Shown here: in pieces, positions 50,056 through 59,060 of the stretch
Numbering within the stretch: the stretch's first letter is position 1
How the letters are laid out: every line of letters starts with the position of its first letter
Source of the DNA: Nitrospirota bacterium
GTDB taxonomy: Bacteria > Nitrospirota > Nitrospiria > JACQBZ01
NCBI GenBank assembly: GCA_016201865.1
Contig: JACQCA010000062.1
Location: 1-64,000 of the forward strand
Direction of reading: 5' to 3'
DNA length: 64,000 nt
Made by a program: the position numbers and the translations under genes
Notes under the pieces: model-generated
The model's database searches: none
What the model saw: only the letters and a program-made list of their open reading frames with translations
Told to the model about the DNA's origin: nothing

Positions 50056-52059
50056 ATGGGAAAGGCGAAACGGACTAAAGGACCGCAGAGAGATCTCAAC
50101 CCCGGCGCATCCGGATCGACCGGGCAAAGAACGCGGGGGAATGCGGAGGCGCGGCTCTTCCGTTTCGGATGGCTCCTGCCTCTGCTTCTATCGCTCGGGG
50201 TCAACGCCACGGTGCTCTTCAACGGCTTTGCCTGGGATGATGCGGTTTTCTTCGTCGAGCAACCCGATCCGACCGTTCCATCCCAAAAGATCGACGGACC
50301 GGCCCTCAAAGCGGATGCGTATTTCCGTCCACTAATCGGATGGAGTTACACACTGGATCGGGCAATCTGGGGTCTGAACCCCTTCGGGTTCCATCTCTCG
50401 ATCTATCTCGCCCATGCTCTCACCACCCTGTTGGTCTATTTGTCGGTTGTTACTCTTCTGCGGCTCTACCACAAAGAAAAAGCGGAGGGCATCGCCCTTT
50501 TGACCGCTTCGCTTTTTGCCGTCCATCCCATTCATGCCGAGGCGGTGGCCTGGATCTCGGGCCGAAGCGATATCTTCATGACCCTGTTTATGATGATCGC
50601 GCTGTATGCCTACCTCCGGTACCGACAGGGAGCGACGTCCCGGATCACACTTCCCCTCTTTGCCATGGGCTGCGTTTTAAGTCTGTTCAGCAAGGAGACC
50701 GCAATTCCCTTCCTTTTGATCTTCCCGGTCTTAGACGTCTTGTTTCACCGTTCGGAGGCGACCCGATGGCGGGTCCGCCTCAGGCGGATGAAGGACCCTT
50801 TGATCTGGGTCTGGGCCGTGGGCCTGGGATCGTTTATCCTCTACCGCCTGGCACAGGTCGGAATGCCGCCCGCCCCGAGCGGTGGGACACTGTCGGAGGG
50901 AAATGGGATCACGACATTGTTCATCGCTCTGGGCTATTACCTGAAGTTGTTATTCATTCCCCATCCCCTCAACCTGTTCGTGCCCGAGTTGCCGACCGGG
51001 CCGGCGGGAGCGATCTATGGGCTGATCGGATTGGGCGGGACCCTCCTGCTGGTTTGGATTCTGATCCGGCGGAGTCGGACCCCTGGGGCGGTGGGGGTTG
51101 TCTGGTTTTTGTTGGGGATGGCGGCGCCGGCGGTCGTGCCGTATGTCCGGGTGTCGGTGACGCCGGTGGCCGAGCGGTACGCCTATTTGGCTTCGGGAGG
51201 ATTCCTGCTGCTGGTCAGCCTCGGGGGGCATGAACTCTGGCGGCGGGCGCAGGCGCGATGGGACGACCGGATCGAGGTTCGATGGGCCTTCATCGGCGCG
51301 GGGGTGGTCGTGGGGTTGATGTCTCTCCTGACGGTGGCGCGGAACGGGGTGTGGCGGGATGAGGTCTTGATTTGGGAGGACACGGTTAGGAAATCGCCGC
51401 AGGCGGCCTTGCCGTATTACAATCTGGGCAATGTCTACAAGCGTCGGGGGCGTCCGGAGGAGGCCGCTCGCGTGTATCGGGCCGCCTTAACGCTGAAGCC
51501 GGGCCTGGCCAGTCCCCATTTCAACCTTGGGGTTGTTTATGAAGAACTGGGACGTCTCGACGAAGCGATTCAGGAGTATCAAACCGGTCTGAAAATCGAC
51601 CCCAACGATGCGCTGGCCCATAAAAAACTGGCCAATGTGCTCTCCCGTAAAGGCCGAACAGAGGATGCCGAGAAGGAGTATCAGACCGCATTGAAGCTTC
51701 AGCCCGACTCGGCCGTGACGCACTACAATCTCGGCACCGGCCTGATTCAGCAGGGGCGGCTGGAGGAAGCCGTTCGGGAATTCCGGGCCGCTATCCGCTT
51801 GGACCCGGATTATCAAAACGCCCATTACAACTTAGGGCTGGCTTATGCCAACCAAGGAAAACGCATGGAGGCCATCGAGGAATTTCGGACGGTCGTTCGT
51901 TTAAAACCGGACGATGCGGCAGCCCATGCCGTCCTCGGTGATCTCTATAAGGATCAGGGAAAGGTTGCGGAAGCGAAATATCAGTATGAACGAGCATTAC
52001 AACTCAAACCCGACTTTACGGCAGCACGCGAAGCCCTTTCATCTCTCCCGAAACAATAA
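50056..52059 (+). CDS. TMTC-like membrane protein with C-terminal TPR repeats, probable glycosyltransferase
   Basis: 667 aa. The N-terminal half has about ten membrane helices, the GT-C-like landmark GFAWDDAVFF, then YFRPLIGWSYTLDRAIWG and ASLFAVHPIHAEAVAWISGRSD. The C-terminal ~220 residues are at least six canonical TPRs (LPYYNLGNVYKRRGRPEEAARVY, PHFNLGVVYEELGRLDEAI, and so on). This matches the TMTC/O-mannosyltransferase-like family, whose bacterial members are mostly uncharacterised. A pseudogene fragment of the same family lies at 16.9 kb. A TCCGCCTCAGGCGGA palindrome occurs at 50774-50788. Confidence 0.85.
   Translation: MGKAKRTKGPQRDLNPGASGSTGQRTRGNAEARLFRFGWLLPLLLSLGVNATVLFNGFAWDDAVFFVEQPDPTVPSQKIDGPALKADAYFRPLIGWSYTLDRAIWGLNPFGFHLSIYLAHALTTLLVYLSVVTLLRLYHKEKAEGIALLTASLFAVHPIHAEAVAWISGRSDIFMTLFMMIALYAYLRYRQGATSRITLPLFAMGCVLSLFSKETAIPFLLIFPVLDVLFHRSEATRWRVRLRRMKDPLIWVWAVGLGSFILYRLAQVGMPPAPSGGTLSEGNGITTLFIALGYYLKLLFIPHPLNLFVPELPTGPAGAIYGLIGLGGTLLLVWILIRRSRTPGAVGVVWFLLGMAAPAVVPYVRVSVTPVAERYAYLASGGFLLLVSLGGHELWRRAQARWDDRIEVRWAFIGAGVVVGLMSLLTVARNGVWRDEVLIWEDTVRKSPQAALPYYNLGNVYKRRGRPEEAARVYRAALTLKPGLASPHFNLGVVYEELGRLDEAIQEYQTGLKIDPNDALAHKKLANVLSRKGRTEDAEKEYQTALKLQPDSAVTHYNLGTGLIQQGRLEEAVREFRAAIRLDPDYQNAHYNLGLAYANQGKRMEAIEEFRTVVRLKPDDAAAHAVLGDLYKDQGKVAEAKYQYERALQLKPDFTAAREALSSLPKQ
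50774..50788. repeat. 15-bp palindrome TCCGCCTCAGGCGGA in the TMTC-like gene
   Basis: Same palindrome as at 21863-21877, here in a cytoplasmic loop region encoding RLRR. Confidence 0.85.
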
Positions 52060-52179
52060 GTCCGCAGATCCTGTCTGCTGAAGAGCCGTCCGATCCCTTG
52101 CAAACAAAAGGACTTTATGTTACGGTATTCTCGTCGGAAATTCAGATTTTTTTGTGCGTTGTGATCGAAGGAGAACGGG

Positions 52180-55100
52180 TTGTATAAAAAGTCTCTCGCC
52201 TTCCTGTTGGTCATTCTCCTCCTCGCCTTGACGTTTCATCTGCTGCTGCGCGGAGGACTGTTCTCGGAATCCCTGACGCGCTTTGCGGCCGCCCGGATCC
52301 AAGATCTGACTGGTACGCCGGTCACACTGCGTCGCGTGACACTCAGCCTGATTCCCACCGCCGCGGTCTTGGAGGGTGTCGTACTGCCTTTCCCCGAACC
52401 GGGCCGCCCGCCGATCACGGTCGAGCAGATACGGGTCACCGTTTCTCCCTGGTCCCTCTTGACCGAAGTGACGTTCATCAAAAAAATCAGCTTCATCCGC
52501 CCCGAAATCGTTCTGCGCACGGGGGAGGGTTCGCTCCTGCCGATCCGGACGGACTTTGGAAAAGTCTCTTCAAGCCCTTCCGCAGATCAACCGCGACGAT
52601 TCAATGCGGTGATTCGCGCGATCGAGATCCATAACGGCCGCATCGTCATCGAACCGGTCGCCGGCAAACCGGTTTTAACCTTGTCCGACCTGGAAGGAAA
52701 CGTGGCGCCGGATCTCCGGATGGAAACCTTCAACGCGATCGTCTCGGCCGAAGGAATGACGCTGGATCTAAACGGTTTCCACAAGAAGTTGGAGTCCGTA
52801 ACGGCGCAGATGACCCTCCAATCTCACGATCTGGAAATCCAAAAGTTGGAAGCGACCGATCCGGTCTCCCGTTATACCTTCCGCGGCGCCGTCCGCGACC
52901 TGACCCATCCGAGGCTTGCGCTTTCCGTGGAGGCCTTTTTCCCCCTGGACGACCTCGCGGCTCTTCTGCCGGGCCTTTTACGCGCCGTCCCGGTCGCGGG
53001 CAAAACCCAATTTTCGGGCGAAGCGACGGGGTCGTGGCCCGACCTGACAGTCCGCGGCGATCTTTCCGTTTCCGGAATGACCGTCTCATCAAAACCGGCG
53101 GGCGATCTGAAAACGGTTCTCGTTTATCAAAACCGCGCCTTCTCCTTTTCGGAGTTCTCGGCCGCCGTATTCGGAGGACAACTGGCCGGAAACATCCGGC
53201 TGTCCCTTCCGGAATCCGCCGAGATCCCGATTCCGTATCAACTGTTGCTGACGTTCAGCGAGCTTGATCCTTCGGCCTTTCTGCCCATCGTCGGGATTGA
53301 AGGTTACCCGGCGCGGCAACGCCTCGAAGGCGCACTCGAACTGACCGGCGCCGGCCTCGATCCGGCCGGTCTGACCGGATCCGGCCGGCTGCACCTGACC
53401 GAACAAAAAGGGTCCGCCTCCGTAGATCCGCACGGGCAAGCCCGTGGGGGTCTACCAGCGAGCACGGCGAGCGAGAGGGGGAGGCTCCAGCCGGCTTTGC
53501 CGGTGGAGGGGGCGACGCAAGCCCCTATACAGGCTGGCCCGATCGAAATACTGGCGCGGCTCCGCGAGGCCGCCATGCGTTTCGAGATCGATCATGGAAC
53601 ACTGTCCCTGGATCAGACGACCGCCCGCACCGCCCGATCGTCTCTGACGATCCGAGGCCGGATTCAAACCGACGGACCGATGGCCGTTCAGGTCAGGCTG
53701 GAGACCGACGATATCGCCGAACCGGCGTCCGTCATTCCGCTCCATGGGATCGGAGGGGGCCTTAAGCTGGACGGCAAACTGACCGGAACATGGCGGGATC
53801 CCGTCTTTAAAGGAGAAGGCCGTGCGCGGAATCTTCAACTGCGGGGCCATTCGTTCGAGACGGTCGAGTCGGACCTGTTTTATCAAAACCGGACGATCCG
53901 GTTTAAGAAAGCCGTCTTTCGTGAGAAACAGGCCCGCTACGAGATTACAGGATTGGTCGCATTCAAACCTTCCGAAAACGGCCTGCCGGGCCCCTTCTTC
54001 GACATCGCGGCCAAAATCCGCCAAGGCTCTCCGCGCGACGTCGTCGCTATTTTCACGAAGGAGCTCCCGATCCTTGTGCCGGCCTCCGGCGAGCTCACCG
54101 CCAAAGGAGTCCCGAAACAGTTCCGCCTGACGGCGCGCCTTCAGGCCGGCGCGGGCTCGATCTACGGCCAGACGGTGGATGAAGGAACGGTCTCGATGCA
54201 GCTCACGCAAGACCGAATCGTCTTCAAAGAAGCCCAGGCCAAGCAAGGGATGAGCGTCCTGTCCGGACAGGGTTGGATCCGGTTCAACGGCGAATTCGAG
54301 TTCTCGGCCGAGACGGCGGAAGCGCGCCTTGAGGATTTCGATCCGGTCAAAAAACAACTCGACCGTCTTCGAGGACCGTTTTCCGGTCGGATCCTCGGCC
54401 GCGGCTCATTCCGCGATCCCCATATTGAAATCGAACTCGCATTCCCGGATGTCGCCTATCAGGACCGATCGTTCGGGCCCGGACGCGTCTCCGTCAAGGT
54501 CGAAGGGCATCGTCTCACGGCCGATCTTCATCTGTCCAAAGGGGTCAACGGCGACGGCGAGATGGAATGGGTGCCCGGCCATCCCTACCGGGTCGCGCTC
54601 ACGCTGGACAAGGCGGATCTCTGGCCGTGGATCGGATCATCCGGATCGGCCGCGTCCGACCGATCCGCCGTCGTCCATGTCGTCACGACCGGAACGATCA
54701 CGGCCCGCGGGCAGATCGACTCGGCCTCCGGGATGTGGTACGAGGCGGACGCCGCCGTTCACCTCACCTCCCTGGCGATCGATTTTCAAGACTATCTCAT
54801 CACCAACGAAGGGGACATCCGGATCGAACTTCAAAAGGGAAACGCGATCCTGCAGTCGCTGCGTCTGAAGGGGCCGGGAACCGTTCTGACGGCCTCCGGC
54901 GATCTGCAACTGTTTAAGAGTTACAACCTCTTCGTGAGCGGCGAGGCCGATCTGGACCTGTTCCGGATCTTCACGAAGGAGATCACCTACGGAAAGGGCC
55001 TGGCCTATCTCGCCCTCCAGGTGACGGATCGTTGGGACAATCCTAAAATCCGCGGCGGAGTGATCATCCACGACGGTCTCGTGAAAAGCGCCACATGGGG

Positions 55101-56202
55101 ACAGACGATCACGATCACCTCGGTCGGCCTCTCGTTCAACGAGCGGCAGGTGCTTCTCGAATCCCTCAACGCCCAGCTCGGCGACGGACGGCTCCAGGCC
55201 AGCGGGCGGATCGACCTGGTTCGGTTTGCGCCGGTCCGCTTCGGGGTCGATCTGGAGATCGTCGGGGCGCGGATCGCATCCATCCCCGGGATGACGGCTT
55301 TTTTCGACGCCTCGTTGACCCTTCAGGGCGACCTCCAAACCCAGTCCCTCTCGGGCGAGGTAGAGATCCGCCGCGCCAGTTATGAACGCCGCTTGGATTG
55401 GCAGACATGGATCCTGGAGTTCCTCAAGCAAGAAAAAACGGAGCCGATCTCGTTGCCCTTGCTCAAGAGCACGGCCCTGAATATTCAGATTCGGGGAAAG
55501 GAGAATCTCCGAATCAACAACAACCTGGCCAAGCTCCCGATCGAGGCGGATCTGCTGCTCAAAGGAACGGTCGCCCGCCCGGTCCTTCTCGGACGGGTCG
55601 AGGCCAAGGGAGGAACCTTCTCGTTCCGGCGGAATGATTTCAAAGTCCTCTCAGGAACGCTGGATTTCATCAATCCGGAACGGATCCGGCCGATCATCGA
55701 TCTGAGGGCCGTGACCCATGTGAAGGAGTACGACATCGATCTGAGTCTGGTCGGACCGATCGACAAATTCGATCTTCAGCTTTCCTCCGATCCGCCCCTC
55801 AAAGACGAAAACGAAGTCCTCTGCCTGTTGACCTTCCGGAGGCGTTGCAAGGAGGTGGAAACGGCGTCCAAAGAGATCGGAACGGCCGAGGCCTCGGCCC
55901 TCGTCTCCGGCGAGATTCAGACCCTCATCACGGACAAGGTCGAGGCAATCACGGGGATCGACCGAATCCAGGTGGATCCGTATTATGCCACCAGCAAGTC
56001 CGGCGGCGGTCCCCAGATCACGGTTTCAAAGCGTCTCCTGGAGGACAAGCTGTACGTCACGTATGTCACCACCCTCGATCCTTCCCAGGAGCAGCTCATC
56101 CAGATGGAGTATGCGATCAGCAAGAATGTCTCGCTCATCGGCCAACGGGATGAGTTGGGTCGCGTCGGCGGGGATCTCAAGCTTCATTTCGAGTTCCGGT
56201 AG
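52180..56202 (+). CDS. TamB/AsmA-like translocation and assembly module protein with an in-frame repeat insertion
   Basis: 1340 aa from a TTG start preceded by GAAGGAG. An N-terminal anchor (KSLAFLLVILLLALTFHLLL) is followed by an AsmA-like start (LTGTPVTLRRVTLSLIP) and long beta-helical sequence. The C-terminal TamB/DUF490 domain (about 1000-1340, with FSFRRNDFKVLSGTLDFINPERIRP) ends in a beta strand (GGDLKLHFEFR). Such proteins bridge the periplasm for lipid or outer-membrane protein traffic. Residues about 414-450 (VDPHGQARGGLPAS...SERGRLQPALPVEGATQAPI) come from a hairpin plus family-1 repeat. The next gene is Omp85, supporting a Tam-type system. Confidence 0.9.
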   Translation: MYKKSLAFLLVILLLALTFHLLLRGGLFSESLTRFAAARIQDLTGTPVTLRRVTLSLIPTAAVLEGVVLPFPEPGRPPITVEQIRVTVSPWSLLTEVTFIKKISFIRPEIVLRTGEGSLLPIRTDFGKVSSSPSADQPRRFNAVIRAIEIHNGRIVIEPVAGKPVLTLSDLEGNVAPDLRMETFNAIVSAEGMTLDLNGFHKKLESVTAQMTLQSHDLEIQKLEATDPVSRYTFRGAVRDLTHPRLALSVEAFFPLDDLAALLPGLLRAVPVAGKTQFSGEATGSWPDLTVRGDLSVSGMTVSSKPAGDLKTVLVYQNRAFSFSEFSAAVFGGQLAGNIRLSLPESAEIPIPYQLLLTFSELDPSAFLPIVGIEGYPARQRLEGALELTGAGLDPAGLTGSGRLHLTEQKGSASVDPHGQARGGLPASTASERGRLQPALPVEGATQAPIQAGPIEILARLREAAMRFEIDHGTLSLDQTTARTARSSLTIRGRIQTDGPMAVQVRLETDDIAEPASVIPLHGIGGGLKLDGKLTGTWRDPVFKGEGRARNLQLRGHSFETVESDLFYQNRTIRFKKAVFREKQARYEITGLVAFKPSENGLPGPFFDIAAKIRQGSPRDVVAIFTKELPILVPASGELTAKGVPKQFRLTARLQAGAGSIYGQTVDEGTVSMQLTQDRIVFKEAQAKQGMSVLSGQGWIRFNGEFEFSAETAEARLEDFDPVKKQLDRLRGPFSGRILGRGSFRDPHIEIELAFPDVAYQDRSFGPGRVSVKVEGHRLTADLHLSKGVNGDGEMEWVPGHPYRVALTLDKADLWPWIGSSGSAASDRSAVVHVVTTGTITARGQIDSASGMWYEADAAVHLTSLAIDFQDYLITNEGDIRIELQKGNAILQSLRLKGPGTVLTASGDLQLFKSYNLFVSGEADLDLFRIFTKEITYGKGLAYLALQVTDRWDNPKIRGGVIIHDGLVKSATWGQTITITSVGLSFNERQVLLESLNAQLGDGRLQASGRIDLVRFAPVRFGVDLEIVGARIASIPGMTAFFDASLTLQGDLQTQSLSGEVEIRRASYERRLDWQTWILEFLKQEKTEPISLPLLKSTALNIQIRGKENLRINNNLAKLPIEADLLLKGTVARPVLLGRVEAKGGTFSFRRNDFKVLSGTLDFINPERIRPIIDLRAVTHVKEYDIDLSLVGPIDKFDLQLSSDPPLKDENEVLCLLTFRRRCKEVETASKEIGTAEASALVSGEIQTLITDKVEAITGIDRIQVDPYYATSKSGGGPQITVSKRLLEDKLYVTYVTTLDPSQEQLIQMEYAISKNVSLIGQRDELGRVGGDLKLHFEFR
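53422..53455 (+). repeat. Hairpin element directly upstream of family-1 copy 3 in the TamB-like gene
   Basis: GTAGA-CC-CACGGGC pairs with GCCCGTG-GG-TCTAC around AA, with two unpaired positions, giving a 34-base hairpin inside the coding sequence. It abuts the family-1 element, so the insertion looks composite (two palindromes in tandem). Confidence 0.75.
53456..53528 (+). repeat. Family-1 palindromic element, copy 3 (inside the TamB-like gene)
   Basis: CAGCGAGCACGGCGAGCGAG then AGGGGGAGGCTCCAG, hairpin CCGGCTTTGCCGG, then TGGAGGGGGCGACGCAAGCC and CCTAT. It is translated in the same frame as copy 1 in miaA: SERGRLQP...VEGATQAPIQ. The hairpin differs from copies 2 and 4 (CCGGC/GCCGG versus CCGCC/GGCGG), a compensated change. 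Confidence 0.88.
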
Positions 56203-56209
56203 AGAAGAC

Positions 56210-59059
56210 TTGAAGACCCGGAGGATACAGAGCAGCGGGGGAAGGCCGGGCGTTCCCTTTTTTTCGGCTTTGTTTTTCTGGACGCTGGCCCTTTGGGCCG
56301 GGCTCTCGGCTGGCCGGCCCGCCGTCGCCGTCGCCCAATCCTTCGAAGGACAAACGATCATGCAACTGGAGGTGAATTCCCGAGTGGGGATGACGATCGA
56401 AGCGCTCAGTCGGATGACCGGCATCCGCGGCGGCATGCCCTATTCCGGCATGGCCGTCCGCCAGAGTCTCGATTCGCTCTATGCCGCCGGCCTCTTCACC
56501 GATGTTTGGGTGGAGGTCGACCCGATCGAAGGAGGCGTTGCGGTGATCTATAATCTCACGGAGAAGACCCTCCTGGCCGATCTCCGCATCAAAGGCAACC
56601 GGGTCTTTTGGACCCGAACTCTGACGGACGCGATGGGCCTGTCGATCGGAGAGGAGTTCACGGATGAGCGGTGGAAGGCCTCGATCGCCCGCCTCATGGA
56701 TTTTTTTCAGCGGCACGGTTACCTGCGGGCCCGGCTGGACAGCGAGGTCTCCCAGATCGCCGGGACGAATGAGGTCGCGGTCACGGTCAAGGTGCGAGAA
56801 GGAAGCCGCGCCAAAATCCGGGAAACGAAATTCACCGGAAACATCGTCTACTCCCCCCTCCGCCTCTGGTCGCTCGTCCGATCGACGGGAGGCGAATTTT
56901 ACGGGGCGGATATCTTGGACGAAGACATCGCCCGCCTGGAAACGCTGTACCGTGAAAACGGTTATCTGAAGGCCGTGGTCGGACCGCCCGAAATCCGTTA
57001 TGAGGAATCGCTCGACGAGGTCGCGATCACGATTCCCGTCGAAGCCGGAACCCGGGTTGCGGTTCGGTTCGAGGGCAACGCCCCCTTCCCGGAAATTCAA
57101 TTGATGCCCCTCCTCCTTTTTCTTGAGGAGCGGAGTTACGACGAGACGGTCTTCCGGGCCAGCGCCGATCGCCTGGCCGACTTTTATCGCGCCCACGGCT
57201 ATCCGTTCGTGAAAGTGGACTATGCCCGACAGGAGATTCCGGACGCGAATCTCTTCCAGGCGACGTTCCTCATTCAACCGGGAAACTTCGGCTGCCTGCG
57301 GACGATTCTGTTCGTCGGGAACACCTTCTTCTCCGCGGATCGCCTCCAGGAATTCATTCAAACGCGGCCCGGCAACACGCTGTTTTGCGGAACCGTCGAT
57401 CCCGACCGGTCGGACGCCGATGTCAAAACAATCAAGAACCGCTATCTCGAACAGGGCTTCGCAGCGGTGAAGGTCGAGGCCCGTGTGGAGTACAATGAAG
57501 AGCGGACCCTGGCCTATCTGATCTTCGCGATCGCGGAAGGCCCCCGCACCCGGATCGCCGAGATCCGCTTCGAAGGCAACCGGGCCATGGCCTCGGATGA
57601 GCTTCGGAAGACCGTCCGCCTCCGACCGGATTCGCCGTATGACGCGACGACCGTCCGAAAGGATCAGGAAGAACTCCTGGTCCTCTATCACCAACACGGG
57701 TATGTCTACGCCGAGATCGATCCGCAACCGGTTTTCTCGGAAGACCGCAGCCGGGCGACGATCCGTTACCGCATCCGAGAAGACGAACCGGTCGTGATCG
57801 GACGGGTCCTCTTGAACGGCAACACCTTCACCCAGGACGACGTCATCCTTCGGGAAGTACAGGTCAAGCCGGGCGATCCGTACGATGAAACCCGCATCCA
57901 GATCAGCCGGCGCCGGATTCAGCAACTGGGCTATCTGAGCAATGTCCGCTTCGAACCGATCAATCCGATCAGCCGTGAATCCAAGGAGCCCGTCAAGGAT
58001 CTGAGGCTCACCGTCCAGGAACGTCCCACGAAAACCCTGGATCTCGGAATCGGATATGCCGACGTGGAACACCTGCGCGGCTTCATCCAAGGAACCCACC
58101 ATAATCTGTGGGGCACCGGCCGGTCGTTGAGTCTCCGGGCCGAGGGCAGCGGGATCGAAAGCAAATACTCCACGACCTACCGCGAACCCTGGCTTTTGGG
58201 TTATCCGATGGAGGGCCGCCTGGTCGCGTTCGACCAGACCCAGGTGCGGACCACCTACAAGCTGACCGGCGTCGGTGGCACGGCCGGGCTGGAAAAGAAC
58301 CTCACGGAGAGCCTCAAGAGCTCCCTGCTTTACCAGATCGAATTCAATAACTTCACCAATGTCTCGGAAGAGGTTCTCGCGAAAGAAGATCAGGGCCGCG
58401 TCAACATCGCGACCCTTAACCCTTCCCTGATCTTGGATGCCCGCGATAATCCGTTTAACCCTACTTCAGGCACCTTGAGCGGCATGGCCTTCCGACTCGG
58501 GGCCAAGAACCTGGGGTCGGAAGTTCAAATTAGAAAAGCCACGGTCCAAAGCAACTGGTTTTTTCCGCTCACCCGATGGCTGGTGGCGGCCCTGTCGGCT
58601 CGGGGAGGGGTCGTGGAGAAGTTTGGCGAAAGCAAGAAGGTTCCCCCGAGCGAGAAGTTCTTTTTGGGCGGCCGGAGCACCGTCCGCGGCTACGAGCAGG
58701 ATGCGCTGGGGATCGTGGGCCAGACGATCGTGCCGAAAGCGGACGGCACCGGCGTCGAATTCATCGGCGGCAACGCCATGCTCCTGTTCAACGGCGAGAT
58801 CCGCCTCTCTCTGCCGGGCGGATTGGGCCTGGTGATCTTCAACGACCGGGGAAACGTCTTTGGAGATTATAAAGACGTCGACGTCAATCTCCTGAAATCG
58901 ACCGTCGGCGCCGGAATCTGGTTCAGCACGCCGGTGGGACCCTTACGGCTTGACTACGGCTACAAAATGGATCGCGAAGAAAACCTCTGCCCGACCTGCG
59001 CCGTCGTGGTGAAAGAGAGCCGGGCCGAGTTGCATTTCACATTGGGATTTGCATTTTAA
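56210..59059 (+). CDS. Omp85 family outer-membrane assembly protein with about seven POTRA domains
   Basis: About 949 aa from TTG 56210 (eight bases after the TamB-like stop; no in-frame ATG gives a signal peptide). The signal peptide ends near AVAVAQ. Then come about seven POTRA-like units, several marked by IxGNR/FxGN strands: LRIKGNRVFW, TKFTGNIVYS, VRFEGNAPFP, ILFVGNTFFS, IRFEGNRAMA, VLLNGNTFTQ, after a first unit near residue 50. The barrel (about 640-949) contains the conserved FLGGRSTVRGYEQD and ends ELHFTLGFAF. BamA has five POTRAs and TamA three, so this is a long variant. Pairing with TamB suggests a Tam-like role. Confidence 0.9.
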   Translation: MKTRRIQSSGGRPGVPFFSALFFWTLALWAGLSAGRPAVAVAQSFEGQTIMQLEVNSRVGMTIEALSRMTGIRGGMPYSGMAVRQSLDSLYAAGLFTDVWVEVDPIEGGVAVIYNLTEKTLLADLRIKGNRVFWTRTLTDAMGLSIGEEFTDERWKASIARLMDFFQRHGYLRARLDSEVSQIAGTNEVAVTVKVREGSRAKIRETKFTGNIVYSPLRLWSLVRSTGGEFYGADILDEDIARLETLYRENGYLKAVVGPPEIRYEESLDEVAITIPVEAGTRVAVRFEGNAPFPEIQLMPLLLFLEERSYDETVFRASADRLADFYRAHGYPFVKVDYARQEIPDANLFQATFLIQPGNFGCLRTILFVGNTFFSADRLQEFIQTRPGNTLFCGTVDPDRSDADVKTIKNRYLEQGFAAVKVEARVEYNEERTLAYLIFAIAEGPRTRIAEIRFEGNRAMASDELRKTVRLRPDSPYDATTVRKDQEELLVLYHQHGYVYAEIDPQPVFSEDRSRATIRYRIREDEPVVIGRVLLNGNTFTQDDVILREVQVKPGDPYDETRIQISRRRIQQLGYLSNVRFEPINPISRESKEPVKDLRLTVQERPTKTLDLGIGYADVEHLRGFIQGTHHNLWGTGRSLSLRAEGSGIESKYSTTYREPWLLGYPMEGRLVAFDQTQVRTTYKLTGVGGTAGLEKNLTESLKSSLLYQIEFNNFTNVSEEVLAKEDQGRVNIATLNPSLILDARDNPFNPTSGTLSGMAFRLGAKNLGSEVQIRKATVQSNWFFPLTRWLVAALSARGGVVEKFGESKKVPPSEKFFLGGRSTVRGYEQDALGIVGQTIVPKADGTGVEFIGGNAMLLFNGEIRLSLPGGLGLVIFNDRGNVFGDYKDVDVNLLKSTVGAGIWFSTPVGPLRLDYGYKMDREENLCPTCAVVVKESRAELHFTLGFAF

Positions 59060-59060
59060 G

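Noticed and set aside
56177-58102. 641-codon open frame on the minus strand opposite the Omp85 gene
   Set aside because: Antisense shadow of a GC-rich gene. The plus-strand frame has clear POTRA motifs and operon context, while the minus frame has no recognisable domain.
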